A DNA stretch of 64,000 nucleotides. Origin: Pseudorhodoferax aquiterrae. Lineage in GTDB: Bacteria > Pseudomonadota > Gammaproteobacteria > Burkholderiales > Burkholderiaceae_C. The translations under genes were made by a program, and so were the position numbers. The notes below the pieces were generated by a model. The model saw nothing but the letters and a program-made list of their open reading frames with translations. It had not been told where the DNA came from and searched no databases. The stretch is taken from positions 351,776 through 415,775 of the forward strand of contig NZ_BMYK01000004.1 of NCBI RefSeq assembly GCF_014652235.1, written 5' to 3'. Of the stretch, positions 18,165 through 26,669 are shown piece after piece (within the stretch, counting starts at the first letter, position 1; the number at the start of each line of letters is the position of its first letter).

Positions 18165-19138
18165 GGAATGGCGCCATCGAAGCGGGCCGTGCGCGCATAG
18201 CCGTCGAGCGCGGCCACCATGGCCGCCGCCATGGCCGGCGCGGCCGGGTCGTGGCCGCCGGTGGCGACCCAGTGCAGCCGGCTGTGCGCGATGCGGGCCT
18301 GCACGTCCTGCGCGGCCTGCGGCGGGCAGATGCGGTCGTCGCGCGCGTGCAGCAGCAACGTGGGCACGCGGGGCAGGGCGGCCAGGCGGTCCAGCAGCGG
18401 CGGCCGGTCCAGCCAGCAGGCGTGCCGCAGGTAGTGGCTCTGCACGCGGTAGCGGTCGACGAGCGCATCCAGCGCCGAGCCGTCGGGGCTGTCGGCCGCG
18501 CCGGTCGCCCCACCCAGTGCGCGTTCCCAATGCCACCAGGCCAGGGCGAGCTGGCGCTGCCGGGCGCCGCCGTCCGCGGCGTCGGCCTGCAGGCTGCGGG
18601 CCAAAAAGCCCAGCATGTCGTGGCGTTCGTGCGCGGGCGCCAGCGCGGCGAAGCGGGCCCAGGCGTCCGGTGCCCGGCCGGCAGGGTCCTGGAAGAAGGC
18701 GGCGATGGTGTCGGCGCGCGGCACGAACACCGCGCGCAGCAGCAGCCCCGCCACGGCCTGCGGTGTGTGCAGCGCATGGGCCAGGGCCAGCGTGGCGCCC
18801 CAGGAGCCACCCACGACCAGCCAGCGCGCGATGCCCAGGTGCTCGCGCACGCGCTGCAGATCGTCCAGCAGATCGGCCGTGCGGTTGTGCGCCGTGGCGC
18901 CACGCGGGCGGCTGCGGCCGGCGCCGCGCTGGTCGATGGCGACCACCCGGAAGCGCTCCGGATCGAAGAAGCGCCGCAGCAGCGGCGAGCCGCCCGAGCC
19001 CGGACCGCCGTGCAGCACCACGGCGCAGATGCCGTCGGCCGCGCCGCAGTCGTCCACCTGCAGCACATGGCCGTGCCCCACCTCCAGCGCGAAGCTGTGG
19101 CGCGGGGCGGTGGCGGGGTACAGGGGGCTGGCGGGCAC
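18161..19138 (-). CDS. proline iminopeptidase-like hydrolase (S33 family)
   Basis: 325-residue alpha/beta-hydrolase with HGGPGSGG (43-50), nucleophile elbow GGSWG with Ser112, the catalytic Asp in ARDDRICPP and His in GGHDP, all typical of prolyl aminopeptidases that remove N-terminal proline from peptides. The frame starts at a GTG (19138). No signal peptide is seen. It is the first gene of an overlapping operon with the kinase and regulator, and divergent from pqqA. Unlike some PQQ clusters there is no pqqF protease here, so this peptidase may act on PqqA-derived peptide; that is speculation. Confidence 0.82.
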   Translation of the reverse strand: MPASPLYPATAPRHSFALEVGHGHVLQVDDCGAADGICAVVLHGGPGSGGSPLLRRFFDPERFRVVAIDQRGAGRSRPRGATAHNRTADLLDDLQRVREHLGIARWLVVGGSWGATLALAHALHTPQAVAGLLLRAVFVPRADTIAAFFQDPAGRAPDAWARFAALAPAHERHDMLGFLARSLQADAADGGARQRQLALAWWHWERALGGATGAADSPDGSALDALVDRYRVQSHYLRHACWLDRPPLLDRLAALPRVPTLLLHARDDRICPPQAAQDVQARIAHSRLHWVATGGHDPAAPAMAAAMVAALDGYARTARFDGAIP

Positions 19139-19183
19139 GCGGCATGGTAATGGGCGTCCGCGGCCGTCCGGCCTGCAGGCGGC

Positions 19184-19273
19184 TCATGAAAATCATGAAC
19201 TGCGAATCAAGATTTCAAGCCTGGGCGGGCGCCCGCCAGGCCGGCACCATGCGGCGCGGAACCCCATGGTTCC
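19184..19273. promoter_or_regulatory. pqqA/peptidase divergent control region with symmetrical motifs
   Basis: The 180-bp gap contains TCATGA-AAA-TCATGA (19184-19198), which reads as an inverted repeat, and GGAACC-CCAT-GGTTCC (19258-19273), a 6-bp inverted repeat about 46 bases before the pqqA ATG. The first is a plausible dimer site for the adjacent LuxR-type regulator. No consensus -10/-35 is clear. Confidence 0.35.
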
Positions 19274-19318
19274 CGCAGCCGCCACCCGGTGCTGCGCCAC
19301 GTCTTGAGGAGACACGAC

Positions 19319-19393
19319 ATGCAATGGCAACCCCCGACGGCCACGGATCTGCGCTTCGGCTTCGAGATCACGATGTACGTCACGGCGCGCTGA
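19319..19393 (+). CDS. pqqA: pyrroloquinoline quinone precursor peptide PqqA
   Basis: 24-residue peptide starting MQWQPPTATDL, with Glu16 and Tyr20 in the invariant arrangement EITMY. These two side chains are cross-linked by PqqE with PqqD and become the PQQ skeleton. AGGAG seven bases upstream is a strong ribosome-binding site. It is the first gene of pqqABCDE and is separated from pqqB by an intrinsic-terminator-like hairpin, fitting the usual excess of pqqA transcript. Confidence 0.96.
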   Translation: MQWQPPTATDLRFGFEITMYVTAR

Positions 19394-19402
19394 GAGCCCG
19401 GC

Positions 19403-19436
19403 GCCCGCCCCGGCTTGCCGGGGCGGGCCTTCTTCC
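19403..19436 (+). terminator. attenuator between pqqA and pqqB
   Basis: A perfect 12-bp GC-rich stem (19403-19414 with 19417-19428) with a TT loop is followed by CTTCTTCCT. It begins nine bases after the pqqA stop and 53 bases before pqqB. It should end most transcripts after pqqA while letting some proceed. Confidence 0.8.
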
Positions 19437-19454
19437 TGCTGCATCTCTCCCACC

Positions 19455-20378
19455 ATGCGCATCACCGTCCTCGGTTCGGCGGCAGGCGGCGGCTTCCCGC
19501 AATGGAACTGCAACTGCCGCAATTGCGCCGGCGTGCGCGCCGGCACGCTGCGCGCCAGGCCGCGCACGCAGTCCTCGATCTTCGTGCAGCCCGAGCCGGG
19601 CAGCGACGGCGTGCTGTTCAACGCCTCGCCCGACATCCTGGAGCAGATCCGCAGCCACCCGGCGCTGCAGCCGGCGCGCGCGCTGCGCGACAGCGCCATC
19701 GCCGGCGTGGTGCTGATCGACGGCCAGGTCGACCACGCCACCGGCCTGTTCATGCTGCGCGAGCGCGGCACGCCGCTGTCGCTGTGGTGCACCGAGCCGG
19801 TGGCCGAGGACCTCTGTCAGGGCAACCCCGTGCTGCGCGTGCTGTCGCACTACTGCGGGGTCGCGCGCCACACGATCGCGCTGGACGGTGGCGACTTCGC
19901 CGTACCCGGCGTGCCAGGCCTGCGCATGCGTGCGATGGCCCTGCAGGGCAAGGCCGCGCCGTACTCGCCGCACCGCGAGCACCCGGTGGAGGGCGACAAC
20001 ATCGGCGTGACCCTCATCGACGAGCGCAGCGGCCGGCGCCTGTTCTACGCGCCGGGCCTCGCGGCCGTCACGCCGCCCGTGTTCGACGCCATGGCCGGCG
20101 CCGACGTGGTGATGGTGGACGGCACCTTCTGGAGCGACGACGAGATGCTGCGCCTGGGCGTGGGCAGCAAGCGCGCGCGCGAGATCGGCCACCTGCCGCA
20201 GTCGGGCGAGGGCGGCATGCTGGAGTGGCTGGCGCGGCTGCCCGCCACCACGCGGCGGCGCCTGCTGATCCACATCAACAACACCAACCCCATCCTCGAC
20301 GAGGACTCGGCCGAACACGCGGCGCTGCGCCGCGCCGGCGTCGAGGTCTGCGAGGACGGCATGACCCTCGATCTCTGA
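19455..20378 (+). CDS. pqqB: PqqB, metallo-hydrolase-fold PQQ biosynthesis protein
   Basis: 307 residues with the family start MRITVLGSAAGGGFPQWNCNC and the cysteine pattern CNCRNC near 19-24. PqqB has a metallo-beta-lactamase-like fold and has been proposed to hydroxylate the diamino-acid intermediate before PqqC. Length and all conserved blocks are normal. Second gene of the pqq operon, after the attenuator. Confidence 0.96.
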   Translation: MRITVLGSAAGGGFPQWNCNCRNCAGVRAGTLRARPRTQSSIFVQPEPGSDGVLFNASPDILEQIRSHPALQPARALRDSAIAGVVLIDGQVDHATGLFMLRERGTPLSLWCTEPVAEDLCQGNPVLRVLSHYCGVARHTIALDGGDFAVPGVPGLRMRAMALQGKAAPYSPHREHPVEGDNIGVTLIDERSGRRLFYAPGLAAVTPPVFDAMAGADVVMVDGTFWSDDEMLRLGVGSKRAREIGHLPQSGEGGMLEWLARLPATTRRRLLIHINNTNPILDEDSAEHAALRRAGVEVCEDGMTLDL

Positions 20379-20390
20379 TCGCACCCCACC

Positions 20391-21143
20391 ATGCACGCCG
20401 ACCGCATCCAGGACGCAGCGCCGTCCACCCCGCACGAGGCGCCCGCCTGGGACCGCGCGGCCTTCGAGGCCCAGCTGCGCGCACGTGGCCGCAGCTACCA
20501 CATCCACCACCCGTTCAACGTGATGCTCAACAGCGGCCAGGCCCAGCCGGCGCAGATCCGCGGCTGGGTGGCGAACCGCTTCTACTACCAGATCGCGATC
20601 CCGATCAAGGACGCGGCCGTGCTCTCCAACTGCCCCGACCCCGCGGTGCGGCGCGGCTGGGTGCAGCGCATCCTGGACCACGACGGCTTCGAACTCGGCG
20701 GCCTGCGCGACGCGGGCGGGCTCGAGGCCTGGCTGCGCCTGGCCGAGGCGGTGGGCCTGGAACGCGCCGAGGTGCTGGACCTGCGCCATGTGGTGCCGGC
20801 CGTGCGCTTCGCCGTCGACGCCTATGTGAACTTCGCGCGGCGCGCGCCCTGGCAGGAGGCCGTGTGCTCCTCGCTGACCGAGCTGTTCGCGCCCGAGATC
20901 CACCGCCAGCGCCTGGCCAGCTGGCCCGCGCACTACGGCTGGATCGAGCCGGCCGGGCTGGACTACTTCCGCAACCGCGTGGGCCAGGCGCGGCGCGACG
21001 TGGAGCAGGGCCTGGCCATCACGCTGGACCACTTCACCACGCGCGCGCAGCAGGAGCGCGCGCTCGAGGTGCTGCAGTTCAAGCTCGACATCCTGTGGGC
21101 CATGAACGACGCCATGGCCATGCGCTACGGAGTGACGCCATGA
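20391..21143 (+). CDS. pqqC: PqqC, pyrroloquinoline-quinone synthase
   Basis: 250-residue cofactorless oxidase that closes the ring and performs the final eight-electron oxidation giving PQQ. The segments [31 protein letters not shown] and [23 protein letters not shown] are characteristic. Its TGA overlaps the pqqD start (ATGA). Confidence 0.96.
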   Translation: MHADRIQDAAPSTPHEAPAWDRAAFEAQLRARGRSYHIHHPFNVMLNSGQAQPAQIRGWVANRFYYQIAIPIKDAAVLSNCPDPAVRRGWVQRILDHDGFELGGLRDAGGLEAWLRLAEAVGLERAEVLDLRHVVPAVRFAVDAYVNFARRAPWQEAVCSSLTELFAPEIHRQRLASWPAHYGWIEPAGLDYFRNRVGQARRDVEQGLAITLDHFTTRAQQERALEVLQFKLDILWAMNDAMAMRYGVTP

Positions 21144-21421
21144 CGACACCGAGCCTGGCCAGCCAACCCCGCATCGGCCCCGGCTTCCGCCTGCAATGGG
21201 AGCCGGCCCAGGACTGCCATGTGCTGCTGTACCCCGAGGGCATGGTGCGCCTGAACGGCAGTGCCGGCGAGATCATGAAGCGCTGCGACGGCCAGCGCAG
21301 CCTGGCCGCCATCGTGGCCGAACTGGAGCAGCTCTTCGCCACCGAGGGCCTGGCGCCGCAGGTGCAGGAGTTCGTGGCGATCGCGGGCCGGCAGCACTGG
21401 CTGCGCTGGAGCGCGGAATGA
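21140..21421 (+). CDS. pqqD: PqqD, peptide chaperone for PqqA
   Basis: 93-residue RRE-fold protein that binds PqqA and presents it to Pqq[19 protein letters not shown] and [11 protein letters not shown] are typical PqqD sequence. It overlaps pqqC by 4 bases at its start and pqqE at its end, where ATGA again holds the stop and the next start. It stays separate here rather than being fused to pqqC or pqqE as in some genomes. Confidence 0.95.
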   Translation: MTTPSLASQPRIGPGFRLQWEPAQDCHVLLYPEGMVRLNGSAGEIMKRCDGQRSLAAIVAELEQLFATEGLAPQVQEFVAIAGRQHWLRWSAE

Positions 21422-22551
21422 GTGCGGCACCGCCGCGCCCCGGGCCGCCGCTCTGGCTCTTGGCCGAGCTGACCTACCGCTGCCCGCTGCACTGCGTGTT
21501 CTGCTACAACCCGGTCGACTTCGCGCAGCAGCAGGACGAACTGCGCACCGAGGACTGGTTGCGCGTGCTGCGCGAGGGCCGTGCACTCGGTGCCGTGCAG
21601 TGCGGCCTGTCGGGCGGCGAGCCGCTGCTGCGCGACGACCTGGAAGTCATCGTCGCCGAGGCCGCGCGGCTGGGCTACTACACCAACCTCCTGACCTCGG
21701 GCGTGGGCCTGACGGCCGAGCGCGCCGCAGCACTCAAGGCCGCCGGGCTGGACCACGTGCAGCTGTCGTTCCAGGATTCCACGCGCGAGATGAACGACTT
21801 CCTCTCGCACACCAAGACCTTCGGTCTCAAGAGCCGGGTGGCCGCGATCATCAAGGACCAGGGCTGGCCCATGGTGCTCAACGTGGTCGTGCACCGCCTC
21901 AACATCGCCCACATCGACCGCATCATCGCCATGGCCCACGCCATGGGCGCCGAGTACCTGGAACTGGCCAACACGCAGTACTACTCGTGGGCGCTGCTCA
22001 ACCGCGACCAGCTGCTGCCCACGGCCGCGCAGCTGCGCGAAGCCGAGGCCGTGACCGCCGCCTGGCGCGAGCGCCTGGGCGATGCCATGCGCATCTTCTT
22101 CGTGGCGCCCGACTACCACGAGGGCCAGGCCAAGAAGTGCGTGAACGGCTGGGGCAGCATGTTCCTGACGGTGGCGCCGGACGGCACGGCGCTGCCCTGC
22201 CACACCGCGAAGATGCTGCCGGGCCTGGCCTTTCCGAACGTCAGGGAGCAGGGCCTGCGCGAGATCTGGTTCGACTCCGAGGGCTTCAACCGCTACCGCG
22301 GCACCGGCTGGATGCAGGAACCCTGTGCCAGCTGCGACCAGCGCGAGCAGGACCTGGGCGGCTGCCGTTGCCAGGCCTTTCTGCTGGCGCAGGACCCGGC
22401 CGCGACCGACCCGGTCTGCCGCAAGAGCCCGCAGCACGCGCGCGTGGCCGAGGCCGTGGCGCGGGCCGGCGCGCCCGTCGCACAGCCGCTGGTGTTCCGC
22501 GCGCCGGAGAACTCGCGCCGGCTGGGCGCGCAGGGCACCGCGCCCGCCTGA
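21418..22551 (+). CDS. pqqE: PqqE, radical SAM PqqA glutamate-tyrosine cross-linking enzyme
   Basis: 377-residue radical SAM/SPASM protein. The SAM-cluster motif CPLHCVFC (CxxxCxxC) lies near residue 22, SGGEPL follows, and the C-terminal auxiliary-cluster cysteines include CHTAK, CASCDQRE and GGCRC. It forms the C-C bond between Glu and Tyr of PqqA with PqqD. Last gene of the pqq operon; no pqqF follows. No PQQ-dependent dehydrogenase lies in the window. Confidence 0.96.
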   Translation: MSAAPPRPGPPLWLLAELTYRCPLHCVFCYNPVDFAQQQDELRTEDWLRVLREGRALGAVQCGLSGGEPLLRDDLEVIVAEAARLGYYTNLLTSGVGLTAERAAALKAAGLDHVQLSFQDSTREMNDFLSHTKTFGLKSRVAAIIKDQGWPMVLNVVVHRLNIAHIDRIIAMAHAMGAEYLELANTQYYSWALLNRDQLLPTAAQLREAEAVTAAWRERLGDAMRIFFVAPDYHEGQAKKCVNGWGSMFLTVAPDGTALPCHTAKMLPGLAFPNVREQGLREIWFDSEGFNRYRGTGWMQEPCASCDQREQDLGGCRCQAFLLAQDPAATDPVCRKSPQHARVAEAVARAGAPVAQPLVFRAPENSRRLGAQGTAPA

Positions 22552-22608
22552 AGCACGGTGCCGGCTCGACTACGATGCCGGCTCCCATGACCTGTTCCAC
22601 CGCCCCGC

Positions 22609-24324
22609 ATGGCGATTGACGCGCTGGACCGCGTGCTCGACGCGCTCGACGGCGGCGACGCCGACCTGGCCCACCGACTGGGCATGCAGGCGCTGCAGGC
22701 CAGGCCCGACGACGCCCGGCTGTGGAGCGCTTGCGGCATCGCCGCCCGGCTCGGCGGCCATGCCAGCGAGGCCGAACGCTGCTGGCGCCGCGCGCTGGCC
22801 CTGCAGCCCGATGCGCTGGCCACCCACCATCTGGCCAGCCTGTTGCGCACGCAGGGCCGCGACGCCGAGGCCCTGGCCTGCTACCAGGCCGCCGCCGACG
22901 ACGGCAGTGCCGACGTGCGCTGCTGGCTCGGCCTGGGCGTGCTGTGCGCAGCCAGCCGGCGCCCGGCCGACGCCGAGGCCGCCTACCGCCGTGCGCTGGC
23001 GCTGCAGCCCGACGACGTGGCCGCGCTGACCAACCTGGGCCTGGTGCTCGAGGCGCTGCGCCAGCTCGACGAAGCCGAGGCCTGCCAGCGCCGCGCGCTG
23101 GCGCTGGCGCCGGACCTGGCCGACCTGCACAACCACCTGGCCGGCGTGCTGGCGCGCCGGCCGGATGCGGGCCACGAGGCCGAGGCCGAACAGCACTACC
23201 GCGAGGCGCTGCGCCTGGCGCCGCAGGATGCGCGGCACGGTTCCAACCTGGGCACGCTGCTGTACGACCTGGGCCGCGTGCAGGAGGCCGAGCAGGTGCT
23301 GCGCACGGCCGTGGCGCAGGCGCCCGGCCTGGCCTCCGCGCAGATCAACCTGGGCCACCTGCTGCTGTCGGTGGGCCGCCTGCCCGAAGGCTTCGGCCAT
23401 GCCGCGCGGAGCTATGCCCTGCTGCCGCCCCAGGCCGTGGTGCCGGGCTTTCCCGAACCGCCGCCACCCGGCGCCGCGCAGCAATGGATCGGCCAGCCGC
23501 TGCAGGGGAAACGCCTGCTGGTCTGGCCCGAGCAGGGCCATGGCGACCAGCTGCAGTTCTGTCGCTTCCTCCAGGAGGTGCGCGCGCAGCACCGGCCTGC
23601 GCACCTCACCTATGCAAGCACGCCATCCTTGCTGGGCCTCATGCGCGGCGTGGCCGGTGCCGATGCGCACATCGCTCTGCCCGACGCGCCGGCCGCCCTG
23701 GCCACGCACGACTTCTGGGTGCCGCTGCAGAACCTGCCGCTGTTCTGCGGCACGCGCGTTGAGTCCATTCCTGCGGAGACGCCCTACCTGTGGCCCGACC
23801 CCGCCAGCGTGGCGCGCTGGGCGCCGCGCATCCCGCCGGCCCCGCTCAAGGTCGGCCTGGTCTGGCGCGGCAACCCGCGGCACGACAACGACGCCGAGCG
23901 CTCGCTGCCCGGCCTGGCCACGCTGGCGCCGCTCTGGCAGGTGCCGGGCGTGGCCTTCGTGAGCCTGCAGAAATGGGCCGGCGAGGACGAGGGCCGGCGG
24001 CCGCCGGCCGGCCAGCCGCTCGTGCACCTGGGCAGCGCCATCGCCGACTTCGCCGACACGGCCGCCATCCTGGCCCAGCTCGACCTGCTGATCTCGGTGG
24101 ACACGGCGGCCTGCCACCTGGCCGGCGCGCTCGATAGGCCGTGCTGGGTGCTGCTGCCGGCCTACCGCGTCGACTGGCGCTGGCTGCGCGGGCGCGACGA
24201 CACGCCCTGGTACCCGCGCACGCGGCTGTTCCGCCAGCGCCGGCGCGGCGACTGGGCGGGCGTGGTGGACCAGGTGCGGCAGGCGCTGGGCGCGTTGCGG
24301 CAACAGGTGGCCGGGGGGCGGTAG
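22609..24324 (+). CDS. TPR protein with glycosyltransferase-like C-terminal domain
   Basis: 571 residues. Residues 1-275 form about seven tetratricopeptide repeats (recurring A-x-A-x-x-x-Y/C-x-R-A-L-x-L-x-P). Residues 300-570 resemble the GT41/GT9-like domain of TPR glycosyltransferases: KRLLVWPEQGHGDQLQF, KVGLVWRGNPRHDND, and LDLLISVDTAACHLAGAL near 500. Such proteins glycosylate proteins or surface glycans, but the donor and acceptor cannot be read here. It begins 57 bases after pqqE; whether it belongs to that operon is unclear. A 221-bp repeat lies 48 bases after its stop. Confidence 0.8.
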   Translation: MAIDALDRVLDALDGGDADLAHRLGMQALQARPDDARLWSACGIAARLGGHASEAERCWRRALALQPDALATHHLASLLRTQGRDAEALACYQAAADDGSADVRCWLGLGVLCAASRRPADAEAAYRRALALQPDDVAALTNLGLVLEALRQLDEAEACQRRALALAPDLADLHNHLAGVLARRPDAGHEAEAEQHYREALRLAPQDARHGSNLGTLLYDLGRVQEAEQVLRTAVAQAPGLASAQINLGHLLLSVGRLPEGFGHAARSYALLPPQAVVPGFPEPPPPGAAQQWIGQPLQGKRLLVWPEQGHGDQLQFCRFLQEVRAQHRPAHLTYASTPSLLGLMRGVAGADAHIALPDAPAALATHDFWVPLQNLPLFCGTRVESIPAETPYLWPDPASVARWAPRIPPAPLKVGLVWRGNPRHDNDAERSLPGLATLAPLWQVPGVAFVSLQKWAGEDEGRRPPAGQPLVHLGSAIADFADTAAILAQLDLLISVDTAACHLAGALDRPCWVLLPAYRVDWRWLRGRDDTPWYPRTRLFRQRRRGDWAGVVDQVRQALGALRQQVAGGR

Positions 24325-24372
24325 CGGCGCGGCAGAGTCCGGTCGCGCCGCCGTCGACTGCACGGGGATTCA

Positions 24373-24593
24373 GAACGTGTGAATGAACCGATCGCGCCCA
24401 CGACGGGGTGCGGCGGGCCGCGGGCGTAGGCGCGGGCCGCAGCCCGGGCTCGTGCCCGGGCAAGGACCGCAACGCCCGCATGCGGCCTGGCGCGCCCCGG
24501 CCCGAAGGGCGAGGCCCCGAGCGCAACGATCACGATGGAAACGGGTGCTCATCGAGGGCCTCGCGTGGGTGTGAGCGGTTCGTTCACACGTTC
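24373..24593 (-). repeat. 221-bp dispersed inverted-repeat-bounded element, copy B (inverted)
   Basis: Same 221-bp element as at 12490, in reverse orientation and about 96% identical to it (eight differences counted, mostly in the loop between the 9- to 11-bp inverted arms). It lies between convergent genes. Its left end, at 24593 on the minus strand, contributes the last codons and the TGA stop of the RibD-C-like gene (GAG AAC GTG TGA). The only DNA not in the element within the 259-bp gap is 24325-24372. Confidence 0.92.
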
Positions 24594-25150
24594 TCGTCCG
24601 CGCGTCGGTAGTGCAGGGCGACCGCGCCATTGCGCAGCGGCTGTGCCGAGACCAGCGCGAGCCGCCGCGTACTGGGCAGCCCGCCGGCGTACATGGTCGG
24701 GCCGTGGCCGGCGATCCTGGGGTGCACGAGGAATTGGTAGGCGTCGATCAGGTCGAGCCGGTCCAGCGCAGCCGCGAGCCGGCCGCTGCCGAGCAGCACG
24801 CCGGCCGGGGTCGCGTCCTTGAGCTGTTGCACGCCCGCGCGCAGGTCGCCGGCCACCAGGTGGCTGTGGGTCCACGGGAATTCCGTCCGGGTTGTCGAGA
24901 CCACGTACTTCGGCTTGGTCTCCAGCTTGCATGCCCACGCGCACACGGCCGGGGACGCCTGCACCTCGCCACGCGCGACCGCCGGCCAGTAGCCCTCCAT
25001 CAGCTCGTAGGTGGTGCGGCCCCACAGCATCGCCCCGTGCGCGTCCATGAGGCGGGTGAAGAAGGCGTGCGTCTCCTCGTCGGCGATGCCCTCCTGGTGG
25101 TCGACGCAGCCGTCCAGGATGAGGTTGAGGCTGAAGGTCAGACGTCCCAT
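24584..25150 (-). CDS. RibD C-terminal/dihydrofolate reductase-like protein
   Basis: 188-residue DHFR-fold protein of the YyaP/RibD_C type: GRLTFSLNLILDGCVDHQEG at the start, LWGRTTYELMEGYW near 42-55, and LLGSGRLAAALDRLDLIDAYQFLVHPRIAGHG near 120-151. Members are NADPH-dependent reductases of largely unknown substrate. The ATG at 25150 follows GAAGGAGCC-like sequence (plus-strand GGCTCCTTC). The final residues (ENV) and stop codon are encoded by the end of repeat copy B, so the insertion may have replaced the original terminus. Confidence 0.85.
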   Translation of the reverse strand: MGRLTFSLNLILDGCVDHQEGIADEETHAFFTRLMDAHGAMLWGRTTYELMEGYWPAVARGEVQASPAVCAWACKLETKPKYVVSTTRTEFPWTHSHLVAGDLRAGVQQLKDATPAGVLLGSGRLAAALDRLDLIDAYQFLVHPRIAGHGPTMYAGGLPSTRRLALVSAQPLRNGAVALHYRRADENV

Positions 25151-25330
25151 CGAAGGCTCCTTCCGCTGCGCGTCGTGCGGGCCTGCGATTTTGCGTCGGC
25201 CAGCTGGCCGGCTGGATGGCGCGCCGCATAGCCATTGCCTGACACGCGCTCACGTCCGCGTCGCGCACGGTGGGGCACCGCGTCCATGGGATCGTCCCCG
25301 TTCCTGAAATCAACCCACAAGGACTCCACC

Positions 25331-25654
25331 ATGGACGCACAAGCACTTCAGCAAGCCATCGACGGCATCGAATCCGCAGCCGACAAGGCCATCGCCGCGC
25401 TCAAGAACGGCCAGGCCGACGCCAAGCTGCAGCAGGCCGTGCAGGACCTGCACCAGCAGGCCCGCACCAAGCGCTCGCTGACCGACAAGGCCGAACTCAC
25501 CCAGGCTGTCAAGGACATCGAGCAGACCGCCGACCGCGCGATGGAAGCATGCCGCAATGCCGGCCAGGTCGACGCCGCCCTGAAGCAGGCCGTGCAGGAC
25601 GCGCACCAGAAGGCTTCGCAGCTCAAGCACAGCGTGGAAGGCCAGACCGCCTGA
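25331..25654 (+). CDS. small helical hypothetical protein
   Basis: 107 residues, starting at the ATG at 25331 (MDAQALQQAID) after CAAGGACTCC. The sequence is almost wholly amphipathic helix with two similar halves (KAIAALKNGQADAKLQQAVQ and RAMEACRNAGQVDAALKQAVQ), suggesting an internal duplication of about 55 residues. No signal peptide or membrane span. I do not recognise the family. The 180-bp gap upstream is shared with the divergent RibD-C-like gene. Confidence 0.7.
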   Translation: MDAQALQQAIDGIESAADKAIAALKNGQADAKLQQAVQDLHQQARTKRSLTDKAELTQAVKDIEQTADRAMEACRNAGQVDAALKQAVQDAHQKASQLKHSVEGQTA

Positions 25655-25664
25655 GCGCGCGCCG

Positions 25665-26669
25665 ATGACCGCCCGGCCCGGGTCTGTCCTGGAGGATGCG
25701 CCGGCCGGCACCGGGCCCGACACCGTCGCCAGCGCCCTGCGTGCGCTGCTGGCCTCGGGCGCCGACCGCCTGCCCTTGCCCGGCAGCGGCCGGACGTTGG
25801 CGCGGTGGCGCCGCCTGGCTGCGGTGGCCGAGCGCGATCTTGCCCTCGCCAAGCTCTACGAGGGCCACACCGATGCGCTGGCCATCCAGCAGGAACTCGG
25901 CTGCGCGCCAGCCCAAGCCGGTGCCTGGGGCACCTGGTGTGCCGAGCCGCCGCAGGCCCGACTGGCGCTGCTGCCGCAACGCGACGGCCGGCTGCGCCTG
26001 CAGGGCCGCAAGGCCTGGTGCTCGGGGGCGGCCTTTCTCGACCATGCCCTGGTCAGCGGCTGGAACCCCGACGGGGCGCCCTGCCTGGCCGCGGTGACCC
26101 TGCGCCAGCCCGGCGTGCAGGTGCTCGACGAGGGCTGGTCCGCCGTGGGCATGGCCGCTACCGCCAGCGTCGATGTGCTGTTCGACGGCGCGCTCGCGGA
26201 GCCGGTCGGCGCGCCCCATGCCTACGTCGGACGCCCCGGCTTCTGGCATGGCGGTGCCGGCATCGCCGCCTGCTGGTGGGGTGGTGCCGTGGGCATCGCC
26301 CGCGCCGTGCGGGCGGCGCTGGCGCCGCGTGCACCCGATGCGCACCAGCTGGCGCACCTGGGTGCGATCGATGTGGCACTGGCGGGCTGCGCGGCGCTGC
26401 TGCGCGAGGCGGCCGCCTGGATCGACCGCCACCCTGCGCAGGACGCGCAGGCCTGGGCCTTGCGCGTGCGGCTCGCCGTCGAGCAGGGCGCAGAAGCCGT
26501 GCTGCACCATGCAGGCCGTGCGCTGGGCGCCGGCCCGCTGTGCAAGCAGCCGGCCCTGGCACGCGCCATGGCCGACCTGCCGGTCTTCATGCGCCAGAGC
26601 CATGCGGAACGCGACCTCGCGGCGCTGGGCCGCGCCCTCGGACGCGAGGCCCAACCTTGGACGCTCTGA
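25665..26669 (+). CDS. acyl-CoA dehydrogenase-like flavoprotein, short form
   Basis: 334 residues, about 50 fewer than typical acyl-CoA dehydrogenases. GRKAWCSGAAFLDHALVSG and the C-terminal helical region LVEQGAEAVLHHAGRALGAGPL-like fit the fold, but I cannot point to a catalytic glutamate, so it may not act on ordinary acyl-CoA. It is the first of four consecutive plus-strand genes with a PIG-L deacetylase, a methyltransferase and a glycosyltransferase; its end overlaps the PIG-L start. The set looks like a small biosynthetic operon. Confidence 0.78.
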   Translation: MTARPGSVLEDAPAGTGPDTVASALRALLASGADRLPLPGSGRTLARWRRLAAVAERDLALAKLYEGHTDALAIQQELGCAPAQAGAWGTWCAEPPQARLALLPQRDGRLRLQGRKAWCSGAAFLDHALVSGWNPDGAPCLAAVTLRQPGVQVLDEGWSAVGMAATASVDVLFDGALAEPVGAPHAYVGRPGFWHGGAGIAACWWGGAVGIARAVRAALAPRAPDAHQLAHLGAIDVALAGCAALLREAAAWIDRHPAQDAQAWALRVRLAVEQGAEAVLHHAGRALGAGPLCKQPALARAMADLPVFMRQSHAERDLAALGRALGREAQPWTL

